Shown here piece after piece: positions 8,695-16,615 of a DNA stretch of 64,000 nucleotides (position 1 is its first letter; every line of letters starts with the position of its first letter). Where the stretch lies: NCBI RefSeq assembly GCF_033955345.1, contig NZ_CP138332.1, forward strand, positions 2,976,001-3,040,000, read 5' to 3'. The DNA comes from Sphingobacterium bambusae (GTDB taxonomy: Bacteria > Bacteroidota > Bacteroidia > Sphingobacteriales > Sphingobacteriaceae). The position numbers were made by a program, and so were the translations under genes. A model generated the notes under the pieces. The model had not been told where the DNA came from and searched no databases. It saw nothing but the letters and a program-made list of their open reading frames with translations.

Positions 8695-9784
8695 ATTACT
8701 TTTCGTGGGCGATGTCGTACTGCAATCGGCACCAATGTTTTCTGAGGAACTGCAAGCGTTGATAGAAGATCAAGATTTTTGCTGTTGTAACGTAGAGGCT
8801 CCTTTGGCTGGATTCGGTGCTGCGGTAAAAAAGACTGGTCCTTTGGTGAATCAGCGTGCTGACGCGGCTCCTTTGTTACGTAATTTGGGGTTCGATCTGT
8901 TTGCGATGGCCAATAATCATATTCTGGATTATGGAGATATGGCTTTACAACATACGATGCAGGCTTTTGGTGCGGATGTATTTGGCGTGGGGACAGAAGA
9001 AGAGGCTTACGGTATGTTGGTAAAGGAATTGGATGGCATTCGTTATGGATTTGTTGCCTATGGCGAGAACGGTTTTGGTGCACTTAACGGCGATCGGGAA
9101 TACGGGCATGCTTGGGTCAACAGTCCGCGAGTAGATCGAGATCTTGCTACTTATAAAATGCAGGTCGATACCTTGATCGTGCAAGTGCATGCTGGCGTAG
9201 AAATGGTCGATGTGCCGATTCCCGAATGGCGGGAACGTTATCGGCAGCTGATCGATCAAGGGGCGGATGTCGTTATTGCACATCACCCACATGTGGTGCA
9301 GGGGCGAGAGGTCTATAAGGGTAAATCTATTTTTTATAGCCTTGGCAATTTTTACTTCGATGGTATTTCGGACTCGGAAATGTGGAATACTGGAGGAGTC
9401 CTGCAGCTGGTAGTCGATAATGGGGAGATACAAATTGCAGATTTACTGCTCGTATCGAAACAGGGAAATATGTTGTCGATCAAGCCAAAAGCGGAGATAC
9501 AGCAATGGTTGGAACAGCTGGACAGGAAATTAATGGATGCAGAAGCTTATCAAAAGTATGTAGATCGTGTTGCAATAGATCAGTGGGAACAGCATCATAA
9601 AAACTACTATGCGAAGCCATTTAATGGGCTTGCTCGTTATTCATTGAAAGCGCTGGCCAAGCACGTAAAGCGACTGTTTTTTAATCGAGAGGTCGATTAT
9701 AGTCTTCTGTGGCACAATATGGAGATTGAAAGCAACTTTTGGATCGTTCGACGGGCGATCCAAAAGTTGCATAAAAGCAAATAG
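8684..9784 (+). CDS. CapA-family metallophosphatase-fold protein
   Basis: A 366-residue member of the CapA/YwtB family, named for poly-gamma-glutamate capsule synthesis but widespread in surface-polymer clusters. Motifs in order: LLFVGDVVL (metal site), CCNVEAPLAGF, FDLFAMANNHILDYG and VIAHHPHVVQG...SIFYSLGNFYFD, all characteristic of the calcineurin-like CapA fold. No signal peptide is obvious, so a cytoplasmic or membrane-associated location is likely. It is translationally coupled to the gene before it (11-base overlap). Whether it acts as a ligase partner or a phosphatase is not known. Confidence 0.85.
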   Translation: MRHKLLFVGDVVLQSAPMFSEELQALIEDQDFCCCNVEAPLAGFGAAVKKTGPLVNQRADAAPLLRNLGFDLFAMANNHILDYGDMALQHTMQAFGADVFGVGTEEEAYGMLVKELDGIRYGFVAYGENGFGALNGDREYGHAWVNSPRVDRDLATYKMQVDTLIVQVHAGVEMVDVPIPEWRERYRQLIDQGADVVIAHHPHVVQGREVYKGKSIFYSLGNFYFDGISDSEMWNTGGVLQLVVDNGEIQIADLLLVSKQGNMLSIKPKAEIQQWLEQLDRKLMDAEAYQKYVDRVAIDQWEQHHKNYYAKPFNGLARYSLKALAKHVKRLFFNREVDYSLLWHNMEIESNFWIVRRAIQKLHKSK

Positions 9785-10528
9785 TTAGATGACCTCTATC
9801 TGCTTGGCAAATTCTCTTAATTTCGGATGTGTAGGATCAAGGTCCGTTACCAGATAAGACACGTCGCGCAATGGCGCAACCCGCATTTTTTGGTTGGAAT
9901 TTAGCTTCTCTGTGATGCTCAAAATCGCTAAGTTCTTAGAACATTTGATCATCGCGCGCTTTATTTGTACAACTTCCCAGTCCGAATCGGTAATACCTTC
10001 ATCCAGTGAAAGACTGTTGGTGCCCAATAGACAAAGGTCTACGCGCAAGTCAGATAGTTCATTGATGACCTGTGCACCGGTGACAATGTTGGTGTTTCTT
10101 GATAATTTTCCGCCAACTAATATGACATCGATGTTTTCTTTTTCTGCGAGCTCAAGAGCAACCAAAGGGCTGATCGTGAAGAATGTACATTGTATGTCGT
10201 TGGGTACGAGCCGTGCCAACTCAATCATTGTCGTTCCGCCGCCAACCAAAACTGTCATCCCATTTTTTATCAATGAAATAGCTTTTTTCGCGATATCTTT
10301 CTTCGACTCTTTAGCATAAACGTTTCCTTCCTGAAAAGGAAATTGAAAGGATTTGGACAAGGCTCCGCCATATACCTTCAATACTTGCCCATTTTCAGCT
10401 AATTCATTGAGGTCTCTTCTTATAGTATCTTCCGATACGTTGAGCTGCACGCTCAAGTCAGATGATAATACCTTGTTATGTAAGTTTATCTGGTGGATGA
10501 TATAGGCTTGTCTTTCTTCCTTTAACAT
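9785..10528 (-). CDS. DeoR/GlpR family transcriptional regulator
   Basis: A DNA-binding repressor responding to a sugar phosphate in most characterised relatives. The 247-residue protein opens with the DeoR helix-turn-helix (ERQAYIIHQIN...SDLSVQLNVSEDTIRRDLNEL) followed by KVYGGALS; the C-terminal ISOCOT-type sensor domain includes VLVGGGTTMIELAR and VILVGGKLSRNTNIVTG. Its stop directly abuts the convergent CapA-like stop. It lies 36 bases downstream of the tandem-repeat gene on the same strand and may be read through from it. No carbohydrate gene sits beside it, so its target is not obvious. Confidence 0.9.
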   Translation of the reverse strand: MLKEERQAYIIHQINLHNKVLSSDLSVQLNVSEDTIRRDLNELAENGQVLKVYGGALSKSFQFPFQEGNVYAKESKKDIAKKAISLIKNGMTVLVGGGTTMIELARLVPNDIQCTFFTISPLVALELAEKENIDVILVGGKLSRNTNIVTGAQVINELSDLRVDLCLLGTNSLSLDEGITDSDWEVVQIKRAMIKCSKNLAILSITEKLNSNQKMRVAPLRDVSYLVTDLDPTHPKLREFAKQIEVI

Positions 10529-10564
10529 AATTCAATCGATTAATTGTTGATAGCTATTTCCATA

Positions 10565-11587
10565 TTATTCTGACTGATTTTCATCAGTTGGTTTATTTTT
10601 CGTTACGCCTGCTTTGAAACGCGGCTTAAAGCCAGCAGGTTTGTTTGCTTGTGGCTGTTCAGGTCCTGTCTCGGCCTTTGCTTGTTCCGCTGGGGCTTCT
10701 TCCTGCGCGGCTTGTTCGGTAGTTGCAGGTTTTGTTACACCTGCTTTAAAACGCGGCTTAAAGCCAGCAGGTTTGTTTGCTTGTGGCTGTTCAGGTTCTG
10801 TCTCGGCCTTTGGTTGTTCCGTTGGCGCTTCTTCCTGTACGGATTGTTCGGTAGTTGCAGGCTTTGTTACGCCTGCTTTGAAACGCGGCTTGAAGCCAGC
10901 AGGTTTGTTTGCTTGTGGCTGTTCAGGTTCTGTCTCGGCCTTTGGTTGTTCCGTTGGTGCTTCTTCCTGTGCGGATTGTTCGGTAGCTGCAGGCTTTGTT
11001 ACGCCTGCTTTGAAACGCGGCTTGAAGCCAGCAGGTTTGTTTGCTTGTGGCTGTTCAGGTTCTGTCTCGGCCTTTGGTTGTTCCGTTGGTGCTTCTTCCT
11101 GTGCGGCTTGTTCGGTAGCTGCAGGTTTTGTTACACCTGCTTTAAAACGTGGCTTAAAGCCACTTGGTTTAGCTGCCTGAGCGTCTTCCGTTTCTGCTTT
11201 AGGTGCTTCAGAGGTACTGCTCTGTGTCGCAGGAACGATTTCCGGAGCATTGCCAGCCTGTTCTTCCACATTCGTGGATGGTGCGACCGTTGTTTTAAAA
11301 CGAGGTTTAAAACCGGCGGGCTTTTTCGATATTTCTGTTGGAGGTGAAGCAGGCTGTACCGTTTCTTTGGCAGAAATAGTCGTTGCTGCTTGTTTTTCCA
11401 CTTCAACATCTACCAAAAGGTACTTTTTGCGTAGTTTATTAAACCAAAATTTCTTGGTATGATCGAAGCTTTTTTCACCCATTTGGGCATAGTGAACCCT
11501 GAACTCTTCATATAAAGAGTGTTCCTCGTTTCTCAAAAGCGAAATGTCAATTTTCTTTTTCGCGAAAAAATCCTCAAATGTCGTCAT
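10565..11587 (-). CDS. Tandem-repeat protein with six GFKPRFK motifs
   Basis: Not assigned to a family with known function. Residues 1-60 form a compact, non-repetitive region (TTFEDFFAKKKIDISLL, then GEKSFDHTKKFWFNKLR). The rest is low-complexity: six copies of K-P-A/S-G-F-K-P-R-F-K, five of them continuing AGV, separated by acidic, Gln/Glu/Pro/Ala-rich linkers. The last five motifs are spaced by exactly 44 residues (132 bp). Basic motifs alternate with acidic spacers; no signal peptide or membrane helix is seen, so it is probably cytoplasmic. The ATG at 11587 is preferred to a TTG two codons upstream. It may be co-transcribed with the DeoR gene. Confidence 0.8.
   Translation of the reverse strand: MTTFEDFFAKKKIDISLLRNEEHSLYEEFRVHYAQMGEKSFDHTKKFWFNKLRKKYLLVDVEVEKQAATTISAKETVQPASPPTEISKKPAGFKPRFKTTVAPSTNVEEQAGNAPEIVPATQSSTSEAPKAETEDAQAAKPSGFKPRFKAGVTKPAATEQAAQEEAPTEQPKAETEPEQPQANKPAGFKPRFKAGVTKPAATEQSAQEEAPTEQPKAETEPEQPQANKPAGFKPRFKAGVTKPATTEQSVQEEAPTEQPKAETEPEQPQANKPAGFKPRFKAGVTKPATTEQAAQEEAPAEQAKAETGPEQPQANKPAGFKPRFKAGVTKNKPTDENQSE
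10612..11157. repeat. 132-bp direct repeats inside the coding sequence
   Basis: A segment reading GCGGCTTAAAGCCAGCAGG-like recurs at about 10621, 10753, 10885, 11017 and 11149, each 132 bp apart, with only scattered differences. The period is a multiple of three and keeps the frame. Near-identity at the DNA level suggests recent expansion, and the copy number may vary between strains. Confidence 0.9.
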
Positions 11588-11702
11588 CTCCAAGCGCTAA
11601 ATTTAATAAATATTACCAAAATCCCATATGTATTTTATAGGGTAATAGCGATAAAGGTAAGATTGAAGGGGCACTGAAATAAATTGCTTCCTATACAAGA
11701 AA

Positions 11703-11722
11703 AGGGCTTACGCCCTCTTCCT
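11703..11722 (-). terminator. Candidate terminator after yebC
   Basis: On the minus strand a short hairpin (AGGGC-GTAA-GCCCT) is followed by TTTTCTT. The stem is only five pairs, so confidence is moderate. It lies about 30 bases past the yebC stop. Confidence 0.5.
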
Positions 11723-11747
11723 CTTATTTTGTCCCGTAGCAGGGGCG

Positions 11748-12473
11748 CTAATCCATATTGTGGTAAACGGCCTGTACATCGTCATCTTCTTCGATTTTAT
11801 CGATCATTTTCAAGACCTCAGCAGCCTGCTCCTCATTGATGCTGGTATTCGATAAAGCAATACGCTCTAGCTTTGCCGATTTCACTTCAATGCCTTTTTC
11901 CTCAAGTAGGTTTTGCATATTCCCGAAATCTTCAAAAGATGTTTGGACGACAACAACATCATTGCCTTCTTCATCTGCCTCCACATAAAGCTCTTCCAAT
12001 CCTCCATCAATCAGCTCCAATTCTAGTTCTTCTACATCTGTCTCTTCGGACGCGTTAAAGCGAAAGACAGATTTTCGTTGGAAAATAAAATCTAATGAAC
12101 CGGTTTTGCCAAGGGAACCTCCAGCTTTCGTGAAGTAGCTTCTGATGTTAGCAACAGTACGATTCGTGTTGTCCGTTGCTGTTTCAATCAACACGGGAAC
12201 CCCATGCGGGCCGTATCCTTCATATACATATTCTTCATAACCTTTGGCGTCTTTCTCGGAAGCGCGTTTGATGGCTGCTTCGACACGGTCTTTCGGCATG
12301 TTCACCGCCTTCGCATTCTGTACAGCTGTACGTAGACGTGAATTGTTCTCGGGGTGAGGGCCGCCCTCTTTTACGGCCATCGCGATTTCTTTTCCTAAAC
12401 GTGTAAACTGTACGGCCATTTTGGCCCAGCGTTTAAATTTTCTTTCTTTTCTGAATTCAAAGGCTCTACCCAT
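11748..12473 (-). CDS. yebC: YebC/PmpR (TACO1) family protein
   Basis: A conserved cytoplasmic protein, called a transcriptional regulator in some bacteria and a translation factor helping polyproline synthesis in others. The 241 residues are full-length, with the signature N-terminus (MGRAFEFRKERKFKRWAKMA...TRLGKEIAMAVKEGG), the RLRTAVQNAKAVNMPKDRVE helix and the YEGYGPHGVPVLIE motif. The adjacent tdh gene ends three bases upstream on the same strand, so both are likely in one transcript. Confidence 0.93.
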   Translation of the reverse strand: MGRAFEFRKERKFKRWAKMAVQFTRLGKEIAMAVKEGGPHPENNSRLRTAVQNAKAVNMPKDRVEAAIKRASEKDAKGYEEYVYEGYGPHGVPVLIETATDNTNRTVANIRSYFTKAGGSLGKTGSLDFIFQRKSVFRFNASEETDVEELELELIDGGLEELYVEADEEGNDVVVVQTSFEDFGNMQNLLEEKGIEVKSAKLERIALSNTSINEEQAAEVLKMIDKIEEDDDVQAVYHNMD

Positions 12474-12476
12474 GTT

Positions 12477-13424
12477 TTATAATGCTCTTTTGAGGTTTTC
12501 AATCATGTCTTTTGTCATGGCTGCCAGATCAAAATCTGGTTTCCATCCCCAATCGTTACGTGCGTAAGCGTCATCGATACTGGCTGGCCAAGAGTTGGCG
12601 ATAGCTTGCCGGGGATCATTTTCGACATAGGACATCTCAAAATTAGGAAGAATTTTTTTAATTTCTTCCGCAATTTGAGCCGGTGTAAAAGATAGACCAG
12701 CCAAATTATAACTGGAGCGTATGCTGATCTGCTCAGCTGGCGCATCCATCAAGGCGATTGTGCCACGAACGGCGTCTTCCATGTATAGCATGGGTAATTC
12801 TGTTTCTGCTGAGAGGAAAGACGCATATTTACCCTGTTTTAAAGCTTCGAAAAAGATGTGTACAGCATAGTCCGTGGTGCCTCCCCCAGGGGCTGTTTTC
12901 CAAGAGATGATGCCCGGATAACGGATGCTACGGATGTCAAGGCCATATCGGTTGTGGTAATATTCACATAGGCGCTCTCCAGCTAATTTACTGATACCAT
13001 AGATACTTGTCGGATCCATGATGCAGTATTGATCCGTATCTTTCTTGGGTGAATGGGGACCGAAAACGGCAATGGAGCTTGGCCAAAATATCTTGTTAAT
13101 GCCTAGTTCCAAAGCCAGATCCAAGACGTGTAAGAGGCCATTCATGTTTAAATCCCATGCTTTTTGAGGATACTGCTCACCAGTGGCCGATAACATGGCA
13201 GCAAGCAGATAGATCTGTGTGGGTTTATATTTTTCAAACAGGGCTTTTAGGGCTTCCTTGTCCAATACATTAATTGTTTCGAAAATCTCACCTTCTTTGC
13301 GATTGTTAGGCTCCCTAATATCAGAAGTGATGACATTTTCGTTGCCAAATTTTTGGCGGAGGGCAGCAGCCAATTCTGATCCGATTTGACCATTTGCCCC
13401 AATCATAATAATACGCTCTTTCAT
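12477..13424 (-). CDS. tdh: L-threonine 3-dehydrogenase (short-chain/epimerase type)
   Basis: It oxidises L-threonine to 2-amino-3-ketobutyrate with NAD+, first step of threonine breakdown. The 315-residue protein is an extended short-chain dehydrogenase: Rossmann motif MIGANGQIGSEL, YLLAAMLSATGE, FWPSSIAVFGPHSP, the catalytic YGISKLAGE (Tyr-x3-Lys) and the family-specific IRYPGIISWKTAPGGGTTDY stretch. The last motif separates TDH from ordinary sugar epimerases. The partner ligase (kbl) is not in the window. It is upstream of yebC in the same direction. Confidence 0.88.
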   Translation of the reverse strand: MKERIIMIGANGQIGSELAAALRQKFGNENVITSDIREPNNRKEGEIFETINVLDKEALKALFEKYKPTQIYLLAAMLSATGEQYPQKAWDLNMNGLLHVLDLALELGINKIFWPSSIAVFGPHSPKKDTDQYCIMDPTSIYGISKLAGERLCEYYHNRYGLDIRSIRYPGIISWKTAPGGGTTDYAVHIFFEALKQGKYASFLSAETELPMLYMEDAVRGTIALMDAPAEQISIRSSYNLAGLSFTPAQIAEEIKKILPNFEMSYVENDPRQAIANSWPASIDDAYARNDWGWKPDFDLAAMTKDMIENLKRAL

Positions 13425-13463
13425 TGCTGCAAAGATAGGTCATTTTTTGCGCAACTGCACATA

Positions 13464-15125
13464 CTATTTCCCTGCGTTGATTAATACAAAGCTGCCTTTA
13501 AACTGTTGATAATGACCTTCTGATGTGTGTATTTCGGATTGATAGATATAGATGCCAGAGGGGCATAGCGCTCCCTGTTCATTCCGCCCATCCCAGATGA
13601 CTTCGCCAGCCAAACCTGCACTTTTGTTGCGAATCAATCGGTTGACTACTCTTCCATTGCTATCGTAAATTGTCAGGTTTAACATCGGATTACGTTCCGA
13701 AAATGCGTAATTAAAAACAAGTATGCTTTCCGATCCATTACCACTTGGAGTAAAGGTTTTTCGATCGAGCCACCACGAATTTTTTTCCACTTTTTTTTCC
13801 ACATCGGTCGAATTTCGATATCCGGGCGTTGCGCCTCCCACCAAAGTGGATGCTGAACTGAAATTTCCTTTGCTGTTGGTGTCTTCTTCACTGGATTGTC
13901 TTTCCAAAGAGATGCCTTTGACATCCGCCAAAAAAGGTTGATGCATACTGCTTTGATAGAAGAGGCTATCGATTAGCCGTTGTTGATCGTATAATAAGAC
14001 TATACCACGTTCATTGGGGTACGCTGGTAAGCTTTGCATGGCGATAAAGTTTTCGCTTACCGCATTTGGATAATCTTCCTGCACGCGTTGCGGTGAGCTG
14101 CTTAGCACTCGATAGTCGTCAGGTTCCATAAGCAGGTCTTCCGTACTGATTACCCGGTTTCCAATCCGCCATCCGCGAAGGTTGATGGTTTTGTTTGACC
14201 GATTGTAGAGCTCGACAAAATCTACACCGTTGACTTTCGGATTGAAGAGAACTTCGTTTATGACGAGATCGTTGTAAAGGCTCGTAGACGAGCGGAAGAG
14301 CGAGATCGATACCGTTTGAGATTGTCCGCAATAGCGGATGTCGCGAAAGTGTATAGCGATAGGTGTGTCCCATGTCAACGCTGCGGATGTGTACAAGGTG
14401 AGGCTTTCTGTGCCGAGCTCGTAACGGGCTATGGAAAGGTCGACGGTTTCGACCGTAATTTCGCTATGTTGACCGAAGGAAACGTCTGCGACGGAAGGAA
14501 AGACACCAAATACAATGCTTTCGTCGTTGATCTCTTGAACAGTAAGCCTAATAGTAGGCACGTAACGCTCGTCCCAAATAGAATTTTGTTGCGCGGGCGT
14601 GCCACCGTTTGCTGCTTCGGAAGCCCTCCAGGTGTTGCCGTTGTTACACGGAAGATTGGGATTAATGCGTTCAAGGCTCCATCCACCATTTCTTTTTTGC
14701 GGGTTTCCATACCAGTTGTTGCTATACGAGACGTGGTCGACGACCATTTGCTCCTTATTCAATAAACTAACGGTTCCGTTGATGTTGTTCAATATGCGCC
14801 AAGTTTGTATGGGCATGACATTACCGTATCGTTCGAAATGCGGTGCGGCGCTGGCTGCCACCAGTAGGATATATTGTCGAGGCGCCAAGTAGTAGTTCCC
14901 AAGTCGAATGGAGGTGTTGGCGACCTGTAGCGTGTAATCTTCAAGTGCAATAACCTGCGTACCATTATTATAAAGTTCTATGTACTCATTTGTAAACACA
15001 GCATTACTTAGGGGGTGAACCATCAGTTCCGATACAACTAAGCCTGTTTGTGCGTATCCATCCAATATTGATAATATTGAAAAAATTAACAAACATTTTT
15101 GTTTGATTTTTATTGAATTGAGCAT
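13464..15125 (-). CDS. Secreted lamin-tail-domain protein
   Basis: A 553-residue exported protein with an N-terminal signal peptide (ending DGYAQ). Two lamin-tail-like domains are visible: VVSELMVHPL...NEYIELYNNG (about residues 28-135) and VINEVLFNPKVNGVDFVELYNRSNKTI (about 285-400). The C-terminal ~95 residues (TFTPSGNGSE...LTIYDSNGRVV...VIWDGRNEQG...PSGIYIY) resemble the FlgD-Ig/gliding-motility C-terminal fold seen in Bacteroidota surface proteins. Role unknown; lamin-tail domains in bacteria are often linked to surface adhesion or nuclease fusions, but no nuclease is present here. Confidence 0.8.
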   Translation of the reverse strand: MLNSIKIKQKCLLIFSILSILDGYAQTGLVVSELMVHPLSNAVFTNEYIELYNNGTQVIALEDYTLQVANTSIRLGNYYLAPRQYILLVAASAAPHFERYGNVMPIQTWRILNNINGTVSLLNKEQMVVDHVSYSNNWYGNPQKRNGGWSLERINPNLPCNNGNTWRASEAANGGTPAQQNSIWDERYVPTIRLTVQEINDESIVFGVFPSVADVSFGQHSEITVETVDLSIARYELGTESLTLYTSAALTWDTPIAIHFRDIRYCGQSQTVSISLFRSSTSLYNDLVINEVLFNPKVNGVDFVELYNRSNKTINLRGWRIGNRVISTEDLLMEPDDYRVLSSSPQRVQEDYPNAVSENFIAMQSLPAYPNERGIVLLYDQQRLIDSLFYQSSMHQPFLADVKGISLERQSSEEDTNSKGNFSSASTLVGGATPGYRNSTDVEKKVEKNSWWLDRKTFTPSGNGSESILVFNYAFSERNPMLNLTIYDSNGRVVNRLIRNKSAGLAGEVIWDGRNEQGALCPSGIYIYQSEIHTSEGHYQQFKGSFVLINAGK

Positions 15126-15277
15126 GTTTTTATAGAATTTAAAAAAGTTCGGGCGAAGCTTTTGATAAATTTTACATAATAAATTATAAAAGGAGCAGCT
15201 TATTTCGTATGTTTGGTTCCTTGAAATAAATTTACAAAAAATTTAATCATTCACATACAAACAAAACAAATTTAACT

Positions 15278-16267
15278 ATGAAAGTTGCAGTAGTAGGCGC
15301 AACAGGCCTTGTTGGGTCAGAGATCTTGACCGTTTTAGCAGAACGTAATTTCCCGGTAACAGAATTGATTCCTGTAGCATCTGAGAAGAGCAAGGGTAAG
15401 GAAATCGAGTTTAAGGGAAAGAAGTATAAGGTCGTGACACCAGCCGAAGCTATTGCACTAAAACCACAAGTGGCTTTGTTTTCTGCTGGAGGCGGCACAT
15501 CTACTGAATTTGCCCCCCTTTATGCAGAGGCAGGAATTACCGTGGTAGATAATTCATCTGCTTGGCGGATGGATCCAACAAAGAAGCTTGTTGTGCCAGA
15601 AGTTAACGGTGATGTGTTGACGGCTGACGACAAGATTATTGCCAATCCGAATTGTTCGACCATACAAATGGTGGTCGTACTAAAACCTTTGCACGAAAAG
15701 TATAAGATTAAGCGTGTTGTTGTTTCAACATACCAATCCGTTACGGGGACAGGTGTGAAGGCTGTTACACAATTAATGGATGAGCGCGCTGGAAAAGAAG
15801 GCGAAAAGGCATACCCTTATCAAATCGATTTAAATGTCATTCCGCATATCGATGTATTCCAAGAAAATGGTTATACAAAAGAGGAAATGAAGATGATCAA
15901 GGAAACGAATAAGATTATGGGCGATGATAGCATTCGCGTCACGGCAACAACCGTTCGTATCCCTGTGATGGGTGGTCACTCGGAATCGGTCAATATCGAA
16001 TTTGAGAACGATTTTGATCTAGATACCGTACGTGCTCTTTTATCAGAACAAGAAGGGGTAATTGTTGTAGATGATCCGGCGAATCTTAAATACCCGATGC
16101 CGAAGGATGCGCATGGTAAAGATGAAGTTCTTGTTGGTCGTATCCGTCGGGACGAGTCTCAAGATAATACCTTGAATCTTTGGGTTGTTGCAGATAACCT
16201 TCGTAAAGGTGCTGCTACCAATGCTGTTCAAATCGCAGAATTGTTAGACAAAAAGGGATTGATCTAG
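15278..16267 (+). CDS. asd: Aspartate-semialdehyde dehydrogenase
   Basis: It reduces aspartyl phosphate to aspartate semialdehyde with NADPH, the branch point to lysine/diaminopimelate, threonine and methionine. The 329 residues include the nucleotide-binding start VAVVGATGLVGSEIL, the SAGGGTS motif, the catalytic Cys in NPNCSTIQMVV (about residue 128), and the conserved His in MGGHSESV. Length and motifs are complete. It is divergent from the lamin-tail gene and followed by a strong terminator, so it is monocistronic. Confidence 0.96.
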   Translation: MKVAVVGATGLVGSEILTVLAERNFPVTELIPVASEKSKGKEIEFKGKKYKVVTPAEAIALKPQVALFSAGGGTSTEFAPLYAEAGITVVDNSSAWRMDPTKKLVVPEVNGDVLTADDKIIANPNCSTIQMVVVLKPLHEKYKIKRVVVSTYQSVTGTGVKAVTQLMDERAGKEGEKAYPYQIDLNVIPHIDVFQENGYTKEEMKMIKETNKIMGDDSIRVTATTVRIPVMGGHSESVNIEFENDFDLDTVRALLSEQEGVIVVDDPANLKYPMPKDAHGKDEVLVGRIRRDESQDNTLNLWVVADNLRKGAATNAVQIAELLDKKGLI

Positions 16268-16295
16268 TTTTCAATCTATCCAGTTAATACTACGG

Positions 16296-16327
16296 AAGGC
16301 TACACTATAACACGTGTAGCCTTTTTT
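16296..16327 (+). terminator. Terminator after asd
   Basis: A 10-bp perfect stem (AAGGCTACAC / GTGTAGCCTT) with an 8-base loop and a six-T tail, about 30 bases after the asd stop. Confidence 0.88.
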
Positions 16328-16561
16328 GATGCTTATTTTTTCTAGCTTGTTACCTGTTGTTCGGATCGATACGTGCTTAGCCGTGGGATAACGATTTTTA
16401 GCGAAGTATATGTGTAGTACATTCATTCTCTTTCATGAAATGGGCTGGCGGTAATGGTTCTGCTTTTGATAATTGGAAGATTGTTTTGCTTAGTTAGCGA
16501 GATCGAAATCCTTAAAGCGCTGGAGTTCTTCTCCTATCTTCTATACGTTAGGTAAAGGCAC
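16328..16561. other. Intergenic stretch with no recognised feature
   Basis: This is the middle of a 348-base gap between the convergent asd and kelch genes. It is bracketed by two terminators. I see no tRNA, no ORF with family resemblance and no clear repeat in it. Confidence 0.6.
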
Positions 16562-16591
16562 AAAAAAAGCGGACTTTCGTCCGCTTTTTTT
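16562..16591. terminator. Bidirectional terminator, mainly for the kelch gene
   Basis: Six GC-rich pairs (GCGGAC / GTCCGC) with a TTTC loop are flanked by seven A and seven T, so a U-tract exists on either strand. It lies just past the end of the minus-strand kelch gene. Confidence 0.85.
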
Positions 16592-16615
16592 GTGGTATGA
16601 TAAATCGTTGAACGA

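Noticed and set aside
8499-9083. A 194-residue minus-strand frame across the amidotransferase-like/CapA junction
   Set aside because: It is antisense to two genes with clear domains and has no recognisable fold of its own.
10612-11157. Regular direct repeats considered as a CRISPR array
   Set aside because: The units are 132 bp, in frame, contiguous with no unique spacers, and lie in a coding sequence. No cas gene is near.
10614-11180. A 188-residue plus-strand open frame with repeating Cys-rich units opposite the tandem-repeat gene
   Set aside because: It is the antisense shadow of the 132-bp repeats; the minus-strand frame has a structured N-terminus and a proper start, while this one is only open because of repeat composition.
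15126-15277. AT-rich gap upstream of asd as a possible lysine riboswitch
   Set aside because: I could not draw the conserved lysine-riboswitch helices or core in the sequence; only weak pairings exist.
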